From positions 1 through 64,000 of the forward strand of contig NZ_JOAI01000008.1 in NCBI RefSeq assembly GCF_000717715.1: a stretch of 64,000 nucleotides of DNA, given 5' to 3'. This document shows positions 1-8,105 of the stretch, one piece after another. The notes under the pieces are model-generated. The model saw nothing but the letters and a program-made list of their open reading frames with translations, ran no database searches and was not told the origin of the DNA. How positions within the stretch are numbered: the first letter of the stretch is position 1; the number at the start of each line of letters is the position of its first letter. The position numbers and the translations under genes were made by a program. The DNA is from Streptomyces sp. NRRL B-24484 (lineage in GTDB: Bacteria; Actinomycetota; Actinomycetes; Streptomycetales; Streptomycetaceae).

Positions 1-1
1 C

Positions 2-100
2 CCCGCCGAAACCCGCCAGGTGCTCGCCGCCTCGCTCGCCATGCTCCGCACCAAGCACGCCGACCTGCCCAGCCGCAAGCACGGCAACCCACCGATGTAG
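2..100 (+). CDS. Acyl-CoA carboxylase beta subunit (carboxyltransferase), C-terminal end only
   Basis: Only the last 32 codons are in the window; the gene enters from the left edge and ends at TAG 98-100. The tail has a helix of the ETRxVL...LRTK type followed by a basic RKHGNPPM end. That matches the C-terminus of propionyl/acetyl-CoA carboxylase beta subunits (the LRTKR..L..KKHGNIPL type). The enzyme would carboxylate acetyl- or propionyl-CoA to make polyketide extender units. The call is supported by the epsilon-subunit gene 11 bases downstream. The rest of the protein cannot be judged. Confidence 0.75.
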   Translation, partial: PAETRQVLAASLAMLRTKHADLPSRKHGNPPM

Positions 101-111
101 AGGAGGCCTCG

Positions 112-327
112 ATGGCCGACGTCATGCTCAACGCCGTCCGAGTGGAGAGAGGACGGCCCGGACCCGAGGAGCTCGCGGTGATCACCGCCGTCCTCCTGGC
201 CCGGATCCGCCACGGCGGCCCCGACCGGTCGGCGGACGCCGACGGCCGACGCGCCACCGCCCGCTGGCGCCGCCTGGAGCGTGTCAACGGCTTCCAGGGG
301 CCCCGCAGTTGGCGAACGGCCTCCTAG
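112..327 (+). CDS. Acyl-CoA carboxylase epsilon subunit (AccE/PccE type)
   Basis: A 71-residue protein typical in size for actinobacterial acyl-CoA carboxylase epsilon subunits. These bind the alpha-beta complex and raise its activity. Visible family features are the N-terminal V-ERG-PGPEELAVITAVL segment and the tryptophan-rich end with W..L...N.F and a final SWRTA. ATG at 112 has GAGGAGG just upstream. It sits 11 bases after the beta subunit and just before a type II thioesterase, so it is part of a polyketide precursor-supply operon. The short family is recognised by pattern and context only. Confidence 0.75.
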   Translation: MADVMLNAVRVERGRPGPEELAVITAVLLARIRHGGPDRSADADGRRATARWRRLERVNGFQGPRSWRTAS

Positions 328-389
328 GCCCCCCGCTTTCGGATCCTGCCGCGCAGCCCGCCCGGCCCTTGCCCGTGAGGACCACCAGC

Positions 390-1163
390 ATGCATTCACC
401 GTCCGTCTGGACCGGGCACCTGCGTCCTGCGACGCACAGCCGTTCCAGACTCGTGGTCTTCCCCCACGCCGGTGCGGGGCCGCGCACCTACGCACGCCTG
501 CTGTCAGGGCTGCCGGGTGACGTCGAGCTGATCGGGGTCACCCTCCCCGGCCGTGAGCGCCGCGCCGACGAGACGCCGACCGGACCGCTCGCCGCCGCGG
601 TCCAGGGGATCGGCAGCGAGCTGGCGGCCCTCCCGCCGCTCCCCACCCTCTACTGGGGTCACAGCATGGGCTCCCTGCTCGCCGTGACGGTCGCCGCACA
701 CCGCCCCGGCCCGTGCGCCGGCCTCGTCCTGACCGCCGGGATCCCGGGTCCCGACGCGCTCGACTTCGCGGTTCCGCTGGACTCGCCGGAAGGGTTGGAG
801 CTGATGTTCACCCGGCACCGGCTGCCGCTACGGGCCCTGGACACCGGCAGCGGTCACTCCACGGCCGACTACGTGCTGGCGCACGACCTGGTGCTGGCCC
901 GGAGCGCTCTTCTCGGGCTGGACGGTGTCCGGCTCGGCCTGCCGCTCACCGCCTACGCCGGTGCCGACGACCCGCTGGTCCCCGCGTCCACGCTGCCGGG
1001 GTGGCGCGACTTCACCACCGGTGGCTTCCGTTCCAGGACCCTGGCCGGCGGCCACTTCTTCCCCTTCCTCCCGTCCAACGGGCGTGTGCTCCTGGCGGAC
1101 ATCGCCGCCACGCTGCAGTCCTGCGCCCTGGCCGGGGACACCACGAGAGGAGTCGTCCGGTGA
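390..1163 (+). CDS. Type II thioesterase (RifR/GrsT family alpha/beta hydrolase)
   Basis: A 257-residue protein that would remove aberrant acyl or aminoacyl groups stalled on PKS/NRPS carrier proteins in the cytoplasm. The FPHAGAGP motif near the N-terminus is diagnostic of TEII enzymes. The catalytic triad is visible: Ser92 in GHSMGS, an Asp in AGADDP (about 193-194) and His222 in GGHFF. ATG 390 was preferred over an ATG at 309 because it has GAGG upstream and gives the usual family length. Its TGA overlaps the GTG of the next gene (GTGA at 1160-1163), so the two are translationally coupled. Confidence 0.9.
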   Translation: MHSPSVWTGHLRPATHSRSRLVVFPHAGAGPRTYARLLSGLPGDVELIGVTLPGRERRADETPTGPLAAAVQGIGSELAALPPLPTLYWGHSMGSLLAVTVAAHRPGPCAGLVLTAGIPGPDALDFAVPLDSPEGLELMFTRHRLPLRALDTGSGHSTADYVLAHDLVLARSALLGLDGVRLGLPLTAYAGADDPLVPASTLPGWRDFTTGGFRSRTLAGGHFFPFLPSNGRVLLADIAATLQSCALAGDTTRGVVR

Positions 1164-2530
1164 GCAGCAAGGCCCCCTACCAGGGAGCTTTCACTCCGGT
1201 GAGCGAGGAGGTCACCGCTTTCGACCTGCCGGTGACCGGCCGGATCCCCGACGAGCTGCAAGGTCGCTACCTGCGCATCGGTCCGAATCCGCTGCGCCTG
1301 GACGATCCGCGCCTCAACCTGTTCCTCGGGGAAGGCATGGTGCACGGGGTGCGGCTGCGGGACGGCCGCGCCGAGTGGTACCGGAACCGGTGGGTCCGAT
1401 CCGCCGCCGTGGCGAGGGGTTTCGGGGAGAAGGTGCGCCGGGGCTCCCGCTTCCCCGGATCGGACTTCGCCCCCAACACCCACGTGATCGAGAACGCCGG
1501 ACGGATCCTCGCCCTGGTCGAGAACGGCTTCCGGCCGTACGAACTGACCGAGGACCTCGACACCGTCGGCCCGTGCGACTTCCGCGGCACGCTCCCGGCG
1601 GGATATTCGGCGCACCCCAAGCTCGACCCGCAGACCGGTGAACTCCATGCCGTCGCCTATGCGACGCGGGCCGAGTTCGTGCAGTACTCGGTGATCTCAC
1701 CCGCCGGCATGGTCACCCGGATCGTGAACGTCCCCGCGCCGCACCGCCCGGTGATGCACGACTTCGCGCTCACCGGCAAGTACGTCGTCCTCTACGACCT
1801 GCCGGTGGTCAACAGCCTGGTGGCCGCGGCATCCGGTGAACCCCTGGTGTACGACTGGCGGGAGAACCGGGGAGCCAGGATCGGGCTCCTGCCGAGGCAC
1901 GGGACCGAGGTGCGCTGGTTCGACATCGCCCCCTGCTGGGTCTTCCACACCCTGAACGCCTACGACGACGGCGACCGCGTGATCGTCGACGTCATCCGCT
2001 ACCCCCGCATGTACACGGGCCTCCGGCTGGACGGCAATTCACTGCCCACGCTCGACCGCTGGGTCGTCGACACGGTGAGCGGCAGGGTCACGGAGACCCG
2101 CCTGGACGACCGCCCGCAGGAGTTCCCCGGCGTCAACCCGGCCGTGGTCTCGGCCCCTCACCGCTTCGGATACGCGGCCGTGGTCCCCGACATGCACTCC
2201 TACTTCGGTCCCGACGACGACCTGGAGGGCCTGCCCGATCGGGCGTACGGCGACGCGCTGCTCAAACACGACTTCTCCGCCGGATCCACTGCGGTCCGCT
2301 CCCTGGGCCGCGGCCACTACACCGGTGAGCCGGTCTTCGTCCCCCGCGCGTCCGCGGGTGCGGAGGACGGCGGCTACCTGCTCGCCTACGTCCACGACCC
2401 CGACCGCGGCGCCAGCGACCTCGTCGTCCTGTCCGCGGAGGACTTCACGGGTGAGCCCCTCGCCACCGTGCACCTGCCCGCCCGGGTCCCGCTCGGATTC
2501 CACGGGAGCTGGATCGCCGACCCGGCCTGA
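1160..2530 (+). CDS. Carotenoid-cleavage-type (RPE65/lignostilbene) dioxygenase
   Basis: A 456-residue non-heme iron oxygenase of the carotenoid oxygenase family, which cleaves conjugated C=C bonds to aldehydes. All four iron-binding histidines are present: His152 (SAHPKL), His200 (VMHDFA), His263 (FHTLNAY) and His448 near the end (GFHGSW). These lie in the usual seven-bladed propeller spacing, and the N-terminal GRYLRIGPNPL motif is typical. It starts at GTG 1160 with GAGAGG upstream and overlaps the thioesterase stop. An aldehyde dehydrogenase follows, so the pair could turn a polyene into a carboxylic acid. Its position inside a PKS/NRPS cluster argues against ordinary retinal metabolism. 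The substrate is unknown. Confidence 0.92.
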   Translation: MSSKAPYQGAFTPVSEEVTAFDLPVTGRIPDELQGRYLRIGPNPLRLDDPRLNLFLGEGMVHGVRLRDGRAEWYRNRWVRSAAVARGFGEKVRRGSRFPGSDFAPNTHVIENAGRILALVENGFRPYELTEDLDTVGPCDFRGTLPAGYSAHPKLDPQTGELHAVAYATRAEFVQYSVISPAGMVTRIVNVPAPHRPVMHDFALTGKYVVLYDLPVVNSLVAAASGEPLVYDWRENRGARIGLLPRHGTEVRWFDIAPCWVFHTLNAYDDGDRVIVDVIRYPRMYTGLRLDGNSLPTLDRWVVDTVSGRVTETRLDDRPQEFPGVNPAVVSAPHRFGYAAVVPDMHSYFGPDDDLEGLPDRAYGDALLKHDFSAGSTAVRSLGRGHYTGEPVFVPRASAGAEDGGYLLAYVHDPDRGASDLVVLSAEDFTGEPLATVHLPARVPLGFHGSWIADPA

Positions 2531-2546
2531 CCGAACGGAAGGTCCC

Positions 2547-3869
2547 TTGCCACACGCATCTGCCCCGGAGCAGCCCGAGGACGTCGTCGCCCGTCTCCGC
2601 GCCGCCTGCCGCACCGGCCGCACCCGTTCACTGGAGTGGCGGACCGAGCAGCTCACCCGGCTGCGGACCCTGTTGCGCGACCACGTGGAGGACTTGGCCG
2701 CGGCACTCCACACCGACCTGCGCAAGAGCCGGACCGAGGCCTACGCGGCGGAGATCGGGTTCACGATCCGCGAGATCGACCACATCCTGGCGAACCTGGC
2801 GGAGTGGCTGCGTCCGGTGCCCGTGGACGTGACCGGGTGTCCTCCCGGCTCGACGGCCCACTTCCGGTACGACCCCCTGGGAGTGGTGCTGGTGATGGCA
2901 CCGTGGAACTACCCCGTGCAGCTGCTGCTCGTCCCGGTCGCCGGCGCCCTGGCCGCCGGCAATGCGGTGGTGGCCAAGCCCAGCGAGGTGGCGCCCGCCT
3001 GCTCGGCGCTCCTGGCCCGGCTGATCCCGCACTACCTGGACGCCGATGCGGTCGCCGTGGTGGAGGGCGGGGTGCCGGAGACCACCGCGCTGTTGGCCCA
3101 ACGCTTCGACCACGTCTTCTACACCGGGAACGGCGCCGTCGGACGGATCGTCATGCGCGCTGCGGCCGAGCACCTCACCCCGGTCACCCTGGAACTGGGC
3201 GGCAAGTCGCCGGTGTTCGTCGACCGCGGGACGAACCTCGCAGCCACGGCGGCACGGCTGGCCCGGGCCAAGTTCGCCAACGCGGGCCAGATCTGCGTCG
3301 CACCCGACTACGTGCTGACCGACCCCGGGACGGCGCGGGCGCTGGAGGTCGAGCTCGCCCGGACGCTCGACAAGATGTTCGGAACCGAGCCGGAGACCTC
3401 GCCGGGGTACGGGCGGATCATCAACCTGCGGCACTTCGACCGCATCGTCCGGCTCCTCGACTCCGGCCGGGTCGTCGTCGGCGGCCGCCACGACCGGGAG
3501 AACCGGTTCATCGCACCGACGGTGCTGGCCGACGTGCGGGCCGATGCGCCGGTGATGCAGGAGGAGATCTTCGGTCCGGTCCTGCCGATCGTCGAGGTGT
3601 CCGGGGTGGACGAGGCGATCGCCTTCATCAACGAGCGGGACAAGCCGCTCGCGGTGTACGGCTTCACGGACTCCGCGGAGGTCCGGCGCCGGCTGGCCGA
3701 GGAGACGGCCTCGGGCAGTCTCGTGGTCGGCCTGCCGATGGCGCAGGTCCTGGACCCCGCGCTGCCGTTCGGCGGGGTGGGGCAGAGCGGGACGGGCAGC
3801 TACCGGGGCGCGCACTCCCTGGCCGCCTTCAGCCATCGCAAGACCGTGCTCGACGTGCCGGCGCGCTGA
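2547..3869 (+). CDS. Aldehyde dehydrogenase (ALDH3-like)
   Basis: A 440-residue NAD(P)+-dependent aldehyde dehydrogenase of the compact class 3 type. The early APWNYP motif, the general base Glu216 in ELGGKSP, nucleophile Cys250 in GQICVAP and the EEIFGPVLP motif are all visible. The likely start is TTG 2547 with GGAAGG six bases upstream; ATG alternatives fall inside the previous gene. It lies 16 bases after the dioxygenase, so it probably oxidises the aldehyde made by that enzyme to an acid. The C-terminal ALPFGGVGQSGTGSYRG segment is as expected for the family. This is the last gene of the operon; a spacer with a 12-bp palindrome follows. Confidence 0.9.
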   Translation: MPHASAPEQPEDVVARLRAACRTGRTRSLEWRTEQLTRLRTLLRDHVEDLAAALHTDLRKSRTEAYAAEIGFTIREIDHILANLAEWLRPVPVDVTGCPPGSTAHFRYDPLGVVLVMAPWNYPVQLLLVPVAGALAAGNAVVAKPSEVAPACSALLARLIPHYLDADAVAVVEGGVPETTALLAQRFDHVFYTGNGAVGRIVMRAAAEHLTPVTLELGGKSPVFVDRGTNLAATAARLARAKFANAGQICVAPDYVLTDPGTARALEVELARTLDKMFGTEPETSPGYGRIINLRHFDRIVRLLDSGRVVVGGRHDRENRFIAPTVLADVRADAPVMQEEIFGPVLPIVEVSGVDEAIAFINERDKPLAVYGFTDSAEVRRRLAEETASGSLVVGLPMAQVLDPALPFGGVGQSGTGSYRGAHSLAAFSHRKTVLDVPAR

Positions 3870-3919
3870 CCCCGGGCCTTCGAGGGGCCGGCCGACCGGC
3901 CGATGTGCGGGGCCGAGAC

Positions 3920-3983
3920 TAAGTCGACTTAACGGCCTACTAGAACTGAGCTGCTTGTTCGCACCGTTACCGATCCCTATGAT
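3920..3983 (+). promoter_or_regulatory. Palindrome and promoter upstream of the phosphoesterase/PPTase pair
   Basis: A 12-bp perfect palindrome TAAGTCGACTTA lies at 3920-3931. It is followed by GCTGCTTG (3950-3957), a box repeated in two other intergenic regions of this cluster. A promoter can be read as TTGTTC (3956-3961), 16 bases, then TATGAT (3978-3983). About 160 bases of leader would precede the next start. The elements are seen directly; their regulatory use is inferred. Confidence 0.45.
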
Positions 3984-4142
3984 CGATACCGTGCAATATC
4001 GGCGAGCGTGTCGAATCGGAATGCGCCGGTGAACCCGTTCCGCCGGTCCGACTGCGGGAATAGGAACCGCCCGCCGGTATTCGCTGCTCCCGCAATGAAT
4101 CGCATGTCCGGTGAAGCGTTCGAAAGGGCAGGACCGGTGAGT

Positions 4143-4994
4143 ATGCAGGGCAGCCTGGTGGCGATCAGCGATCTGCACGTCCGGTTCCCGGACAACAGGA
4201 GAATCGTCGAAACGCTGCGCCCCGAATCGGACCACGACTGGCTGCTGGTCGCCGGGGACGTCGGTGACACCGTTGCGGATGTCGAGTGGGCGCTGTCGCT
4301 GCTGGCGGGCCGCTTCGCGAAGGTGGTCTGGGCTCCGGGCAACCACGAGCTGTGGACCCCGCCCCACGACCCGGTGCAGCTGCGCGGCGAGGCCCGCTAC
4401 CGCCACCTCGTTGAGCTGTGCCGAAGGCTCGGCGTCCTCACTCCCGAGGACCCGTACCCGCTGTGGGAGGGCGCGGGCGGTCCGGCCGTCGTCGCACCGC
4501 TCTTCGTCCTCTACGACTACAGCTTCCGGCCCGTCGGCGCCCGGGACGCGCAGGAGGCGCTCGCCATCGCCGAGAACGCCGGGGTGATCTGCTCCGACGA
4601 GTTCATGCTGCACCCGGACCCGTACCCGAGCCGGACCGCCTGGTGCCGCGCACGTGTCGAGATCACCGAGGCGCGGCTGGCCGCCGTGGACGAGGCGCTG
4701 CCGACCGTCCTGGTCAACCACTTCCCCCTGGTGCGGCGGCCCACCGGGGTGCTGCGCCATCCGGAGTTCGCCCTCTGGTGCGGCACCGAGGCCACCGCGG
4801 ACTGGCACCGCAGGTTCCGTGCGGCGGCGGTCGTCTACGGGCACCTGCACATCCCTTCGCTCTTCCACGAGGACGGGGTGCCGCACCTCGAGGTCTCGCT
4901 CGGCTACCCCGGTGAGTGGCAGCCCCGGCCCACGGCGCCGGGGCGCCTGGTCCGGGTCCTTTCCGAGGCGGCTGCAGCGCGGAGCGGCGGATGA
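4143..4994 (+). CDS. Calcineurin-like metallophosphoesterase
   Basis: A 283-residue cytoplasmic phosphoesterase with a complete dinuclear-metal site: ISDLH, GDVGD, GNHE, NHFP and the final GHLH. No signal peptide is visible. The start could be GTG 4137 or ATG 4143; ATG 4143 fits the short lead before LVAISDLH and has CAGGA nine bases upstream. Its stop overlaps the PPTase start (ATGA at 4991-4994). PPTases release 3',5'-ADP, so a reasonable but unproven idea is that this enzyme removes that nucleotide or edits carrier proteins. The substrate cannot be told from sequence. Confidence 0.85.
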   Translation: MQGSLVAISDLHVRFPDNRRIVETLRPESDHDWLLVAGDVGDTVADVEWALSLLAGRFAKVVWAPGNHELWTPPHDPVQLRGEARYRHLVELCRRLGVLTPEDPYPLWEGAGGPAVVAPLFVLYDYSFRPVGARDAQEALAIAENAGVICSDEFMLHPDPYPSRTAWCRARVEITEARLAAVDEALPTVLVNHFPLVRRPTGVLRHPEFALWCGTEATADWHRRFRAAAVVYGHLHIPSLFHEDGVPHLEVSLGYPGEWQPRPTAPGRLVRVLSEAAAARSGG

Positions 4995-5668
4995 TCGAGC
5001 AGTTGCTGGCGCCGCCGGTCGTGGCCGTCCAGGCCTTCGCCGACCCGGTGGATCCGCCCGCGCTCTTCGCCGAGGAGCAGGCACTGATCACGCGCGCGGT
5101 GGACGGCCGGCGGAGGGAGTTCGGCACGGTGCGGGCGTGCGCCCGCACGGCCCTGTCCGGGCTCGGGATCGCCCCCGTCCCGATCCTCCCCGGGCTCCGG
5201 GGCGCGCCGGCCTGGCCCGACGGCGTCGTCGGCTCGATGACCCACTGCGCGGGCTACCGGGCGGCCGCCGTCGCACGCGCCGCCGACCTGGTGACGATCG
5301 GCCTCGACGCCGAGCCCCACCGGCCGCTGCCCGGCGGTGAGCTGGACGTCTTCGCGCTCCCCGAGGAACGGGCCAGACTGTCCGGCCTCACGGCCCGCAG
5401 GCCGGAGATCTGCTGGGACCGGCTGCTGTTCAGCGCCAAGGAGAGCGTGTACAAGGCGTGGTTCCCGCTCACCCACCAGTGGCTGGACTTCGAGGAAGCC
5501 TCGATCACCATCGATCCGGACGCCGGAACGTTCCGGGCCCGGCTGCTGGTCCCGGGCCCGGTCGTCGCCGGGGCCCGGCTGCCGGGGTTCGACGGGCGCT
5601 GGCTGGTCGGGAACGGACTCCTCCTCACGGCGATCACCGTGACCGCCGCCGGCGCAGCAGAGATTTAG
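4991..5668 (+). CDS. 4'-phosphopantetheinyl transferase (Sfp/EntD type)
   Basis: A 225-residue Sfp-type PPTase that transfers phosphopantetheine from CoA to the serine of carrier proteins, so it could activate the NRPS T domain at 8.1-11.1 kb and PKS carriers. Signatures are IGLDAEPHR (Mg2+ and CoA binding) and FSAKESVYKAW (catalytic Glu and Lys). The upstream SMTHCAGY motif is of the EntD kind. The start ATG overlaps the stop of the phosphoesterase, so both are translated together. Length and all key residues are normal. It could serve several pathways, not only this cluster. Confidence 0.93.
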   Translation: MIEQLLAPPVVAVQAFADPVDPPALFAEEQALITRAVDGRRREFGTVRACARTALSGLGIAPVPILPGLRGAPAWPDGVVGSMTHCAGYRAAAVARAADLVTIGLDAEPHRPLPGGELDVFALPEERARLSGLTARRPEICWDRLLFSAKESVYKAWFPLTHQWLDFEEASITIDPDAGTFRARLLVPGPVVAGARLPGFDGRWLVGNGLLLTAITVTAAGAAEI

Positions 5669-5762
5669 CGAAAGCTTAGTCACTGGGCGCTTGAGTTCTC
5701 GTCGATATTCGAAGAGGCTGCTTGCAGGGTGCGCCGAACCTTTTTAAAAGTCGTCGCATAAT
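5666..5762 (+). promoter_or_regulatory. Putative activator-dependent promoter of the NRPS operon
   Basis: The spacer before the ketoreductase-like gene carries TAGCGAAAGCTTAG (5666-5679), GGCGCTTGA (about 5686-5694), GCTGCTTG (5717-5724) and a -10-like CATAAT (5757-5762). No good -35 is present. The same order of motifs occurs at 14454-14532. This suggests a shared regulator binding upstream of -10 elements that lack a -35. The resemblance is visible; the regulator is inferred. Confidence 0.45.
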
Positions 5763-5793
5763 GGGCGGCGGTAAATTCGAGGAGGATCGGCAC

Positions 5794-6501
5794 ATGGCTC
5801 CTGTCGCGATTGTCGCCGGCGCAGCGCAGGGTTCGGGCACCGCCGTTGCGGTGCAATTGGCGGAGCTCGGCTGGGACGTTGCGATGCTCCGGCCCGACGG
5901 CACCGCCGGCGCGGAGGCCGTCGATCGGGTACGGGAGACCGGACGACGGGCCATGGCCGTCCGGACCGATGTCGCCGATTCCGTTTCGGTCGATGCCGCG
6001 CTCGGTCGCGTGTGCGCCGAGCTGGGCGATCCGAACGTCCTGGTGAACACCGTCGCCGCCACCGTCCGCGGCCCACTGGGCCGGATCTCCGACGAGGACT
6101 GGCGCGCGCTGGCCGGCCGCCCCCTCCGAGGGCTGTTCGTGGTCAGCCGCTCGGTGATCGATCCCATGATCAGGCAGGGCCGGGGGCGGATCGTCAACAT
6201 CGCGGACGTGTCCGCCCCCGCGACCGACGGGCCGCACGACCACTCGACCGTACTGGCCGGCCTCGAAGGGTTCACCAGGACGATCGCGCTGGAGCTGCGG
6301 GCGTTCGGGATCACGGTGAACGCCGTCGCGCCCGCACCCCCCGCCGCGGACATCCGAACCGGTGCCGCCCCACGGAGCGCCGGTGCGGCCGCGACGCGGT
6401 ACGCGGCCCGGGTCGCTGCGGCGGTGCCCCTCCTGGTCGGCGACGGGGCGTCATCGGTGACCGGTCAGGTCGTCCACGTGGGCGACGAGGAAATGGTCTG
6501 A
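5794..6501 (+). CDS. Short-chain dehydrogenase homologue lacking the catalytic Ser-Tyr-Lys
   Basis: A 235-residue FabG-like protein. The Rossmann glycines are kept (GAAQGSG), but the active site is gone. The YxxxK motif reads His150...Leu154 (HSTVL), and the catalytic Ser is replaced in the NIADVS stretch. NNAG also reads NTVA. ATG 5794 has a strong GAGGAGG. It is unlikely to be a working reductase on its own. In aminocoumarin clusters the active SDR NovJ works as a complex with the catalytically deficient NovK; this could be such a partner for the SDR at 12.7 kb. Another option is an atypical SDR with a relocated active site, as reported for SimC7. It heads the operon with the ligase and NRPS. 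Confidence 0.8.
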   Translation: MAPVAIVAGAAQGSGTAVAVQLAELGWDVAMLRPDGTAGAEAVDRVRETGRRAMAVRTDVADSVSVDAALGRVCAELGDPNVLVNTVAATVRGPLGRISDEDWRALAGRPLRGLFVVSRSVIDPMIRQGRGRIVNIADVSAPATDGPHDHSTVLAGLEGFTRTIALELRAFGITVNAVAPAPPAADIRTGAAPRSAGAAATRYAARVAAAVPLLVGDGASSVTGQVVHVGDEEMV

Positions 6502-6535
6502 ACCACGCCCCGCCAGCTGGATTGGAGACTGTCTT

Positions 6536-8104
6536 TTGCAGGGCAACGAGCACTATGTCCGTCAGATCCTGGACGCCTTCCGGGCCGACCCCTCCGGCGT
6601 ACGGCTCGTCCACCGCGACGTGCCCACGACGGCCGGCGAACTGGCCGACTCGGTCACCTCGGCGGCCGCGGTGATGCGCACGCACGGTGTCGGGGTGGGA
6701 AGCGTGGTCGGCGTCCTGACCGACCCGAACACCCCTGCGACCCTGGTGTCGCGCTACGCCGCGAATCTGCTCGGCGCCACGGTGGTCCACCTCGCCGGTG
6801 TCAACGCCGTCGATCCTGCCGACCAGCTCTCGACGGACTCGCAGGGCGGCATCGCGGCCGAGGCGGCACCCGTGATGATCACCGTGGACGAGGCCAATCT
6901 CGGCCGTGCGCGGGCGATCTGCGGCACGACGGCGGTCCGCCCTCTGCTCGCCGGCTTCGGCGACCTGGGCGGCGACGTCGTCGACCTGACGGCCCTTCCT
7001 GCGGACGCCTTCCGGTTGGACACGGCGCGCAGCGGTGACATCGCGGTGGTCACCTACTCCAGCGGCTCGACCGGCCGGCCCAAGGGGGCGAGCTGGTCGT
7101 TCAGGGTGAAGAACGAGATGATCACGGCGTCCGCCCTCCGGGCGCAGAAGGCGACCAGCCTGATCACCGCACCCCTGACCCACTCCAGCGGGTTCGCGGC
7201 CGACGACGTGATGGTTCCCGGCGGCACGGTCGTGCTGCTGCCGGGCTTCGACCCGGCGGAGGTCCTGCGGACGGTGGCCCTGCACGGAGTCAACCGACTC
7301 GTGCTGGCCGCCCCGCAGTTGTACGCGCTGGCGGACCACCCGGACACGGCGCGGACCGATCTGTCGAGCGTGCGCGACCTCTTCTACACCGGCCTGCCCG
7401 CCTCGCCCGAGCGGCTGGCGGTGGCCGCGAAGGTCTTCGGGCCCGTGCTCATGCAGGTCTACGGCACGATCGAGACCAACATGATCAGCTGGCTCCTGCC
7501 GCACGAGCACGGGGACGACGCCCTGCGCGCGACGGTGGGGCGCCCGCTCGAATGGCTCCGGGTGACCATCCGGGACCCGCAGGACGACCGGGTGCTGCCG
7601 CCCGGCGAGTCCGGCGAGGTGTGCGTCGACTCGCCCTGGGCGATGGACCACTACTGGAACGACCCCGAGCGGACCGCGCGCACCGTGCGGGACGGGCGGA
7701 TCCACACCGGGGACATCGGGCACCTCGACGACGCCGGCTACCTCCACCTGCACGGCCGGATCGCGGACGTGATCAAGGCGAACGGGATCAAGGTCTATCC
7801 CGCCTCGGTCGAGCACGCCCTGATGGAGCACCCCGCCGTCGCGGAGGCGGCGGTGTTCGGGGTGGCGGACGCCGACCGCGTCGAGCGGATCTGCGCCGCG
7901 GTCGTCCTGCGCGGGGGCGCGGAGGTCGCTCCCGACGAACTGCGCGAGCACGTCGTCGGCCGCCTCAGCGCCAATCACGCTCCCAGCGACGTCGAGCTGC
8001 GGAAGAGCCTGCCGCTCGTCGGCCTCGGGAAGCCGGACAAGTTGCGGCTCCGTGCGGATGCCGCGGCGCGTTTCGCGGCCACCCCCGGTGAAGAGGAGTC
8101 CTGA
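6536..8104 (+). CDS. Acyl-CoA ligase-like adenylating enzyme
   Basis: A 522-residue member of the ANL superfamily. The P-loop-like [11 protein letters not shown], the YGTIE motif, the HTGDIG hinge region and the C-terminal lysine in GLGKPDK are all present, so adenylation should work. No carrier domain is attached. The start is TTG 6536 with GGAG eight bases upstream. It could form an acyl-CoA, load a carrier protein, or act as an amide synthetase. Simocyclinone SimL is an acyl-CoA-ligase-type amide synthetase joining the tetraene acid to the aminocoumarin, and the context here fits such a role. The substrate is not readable from sequence. Confidence 0.85.
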   Translation: MQGNEHYVRQILDAFRADPSGVRLVHRDVPTTAGELADSVTSAAAVMRTHGVGVGSVVGVLTDPNTPATLVSRYAANLLGATVVHLAGVNAVDPADQLSTDSQGGIAAEAAPVMITVDEANLGRARAICGTTAVRPLLAGFGDLGGDVVDLTALPADAFRLDTARSGDIAVVTYSSGSTGRPKGASWSFRVKNEMITASALRAQKATSLITAPLTHSSGFAADDVMVPGGTVVLLPGFDPAEVLRTVALHGVNRLVLAAPQLYALADHPDTARTDLSSVRDLFYTGLPASPERLAVAAKVFGPVLMQVYGTIETNMISWLLPHEHGDDALRATVGRPLEWLRVTIRDPQDDRVLPPGESGEVCVDSPWAMDHYWNDPERTARTVRDGRIHTGDIGHLDDAGYLHLHGRIADVIKANGIKVYPASVEHALMEHPAVAEAAVFGVADADRVERICAAVVLRGGAEVAPDELREHVVGRLSANHAPSDVELRKSLPLVGLGKPDKLRLRADAAARFAATPGEEES

Positions 8105-8105
8105 G

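Noticed and set aside
2628..5084. 818-codon minus-strand open frame
   Set aside because: It lies opposite intact aldehyde dehydrogenase, phosphoesterase and PPTase genes. It has no family pattern and is rich in Arg/Gly/Pro, as expected of an antisense frame in high-GC DNA.
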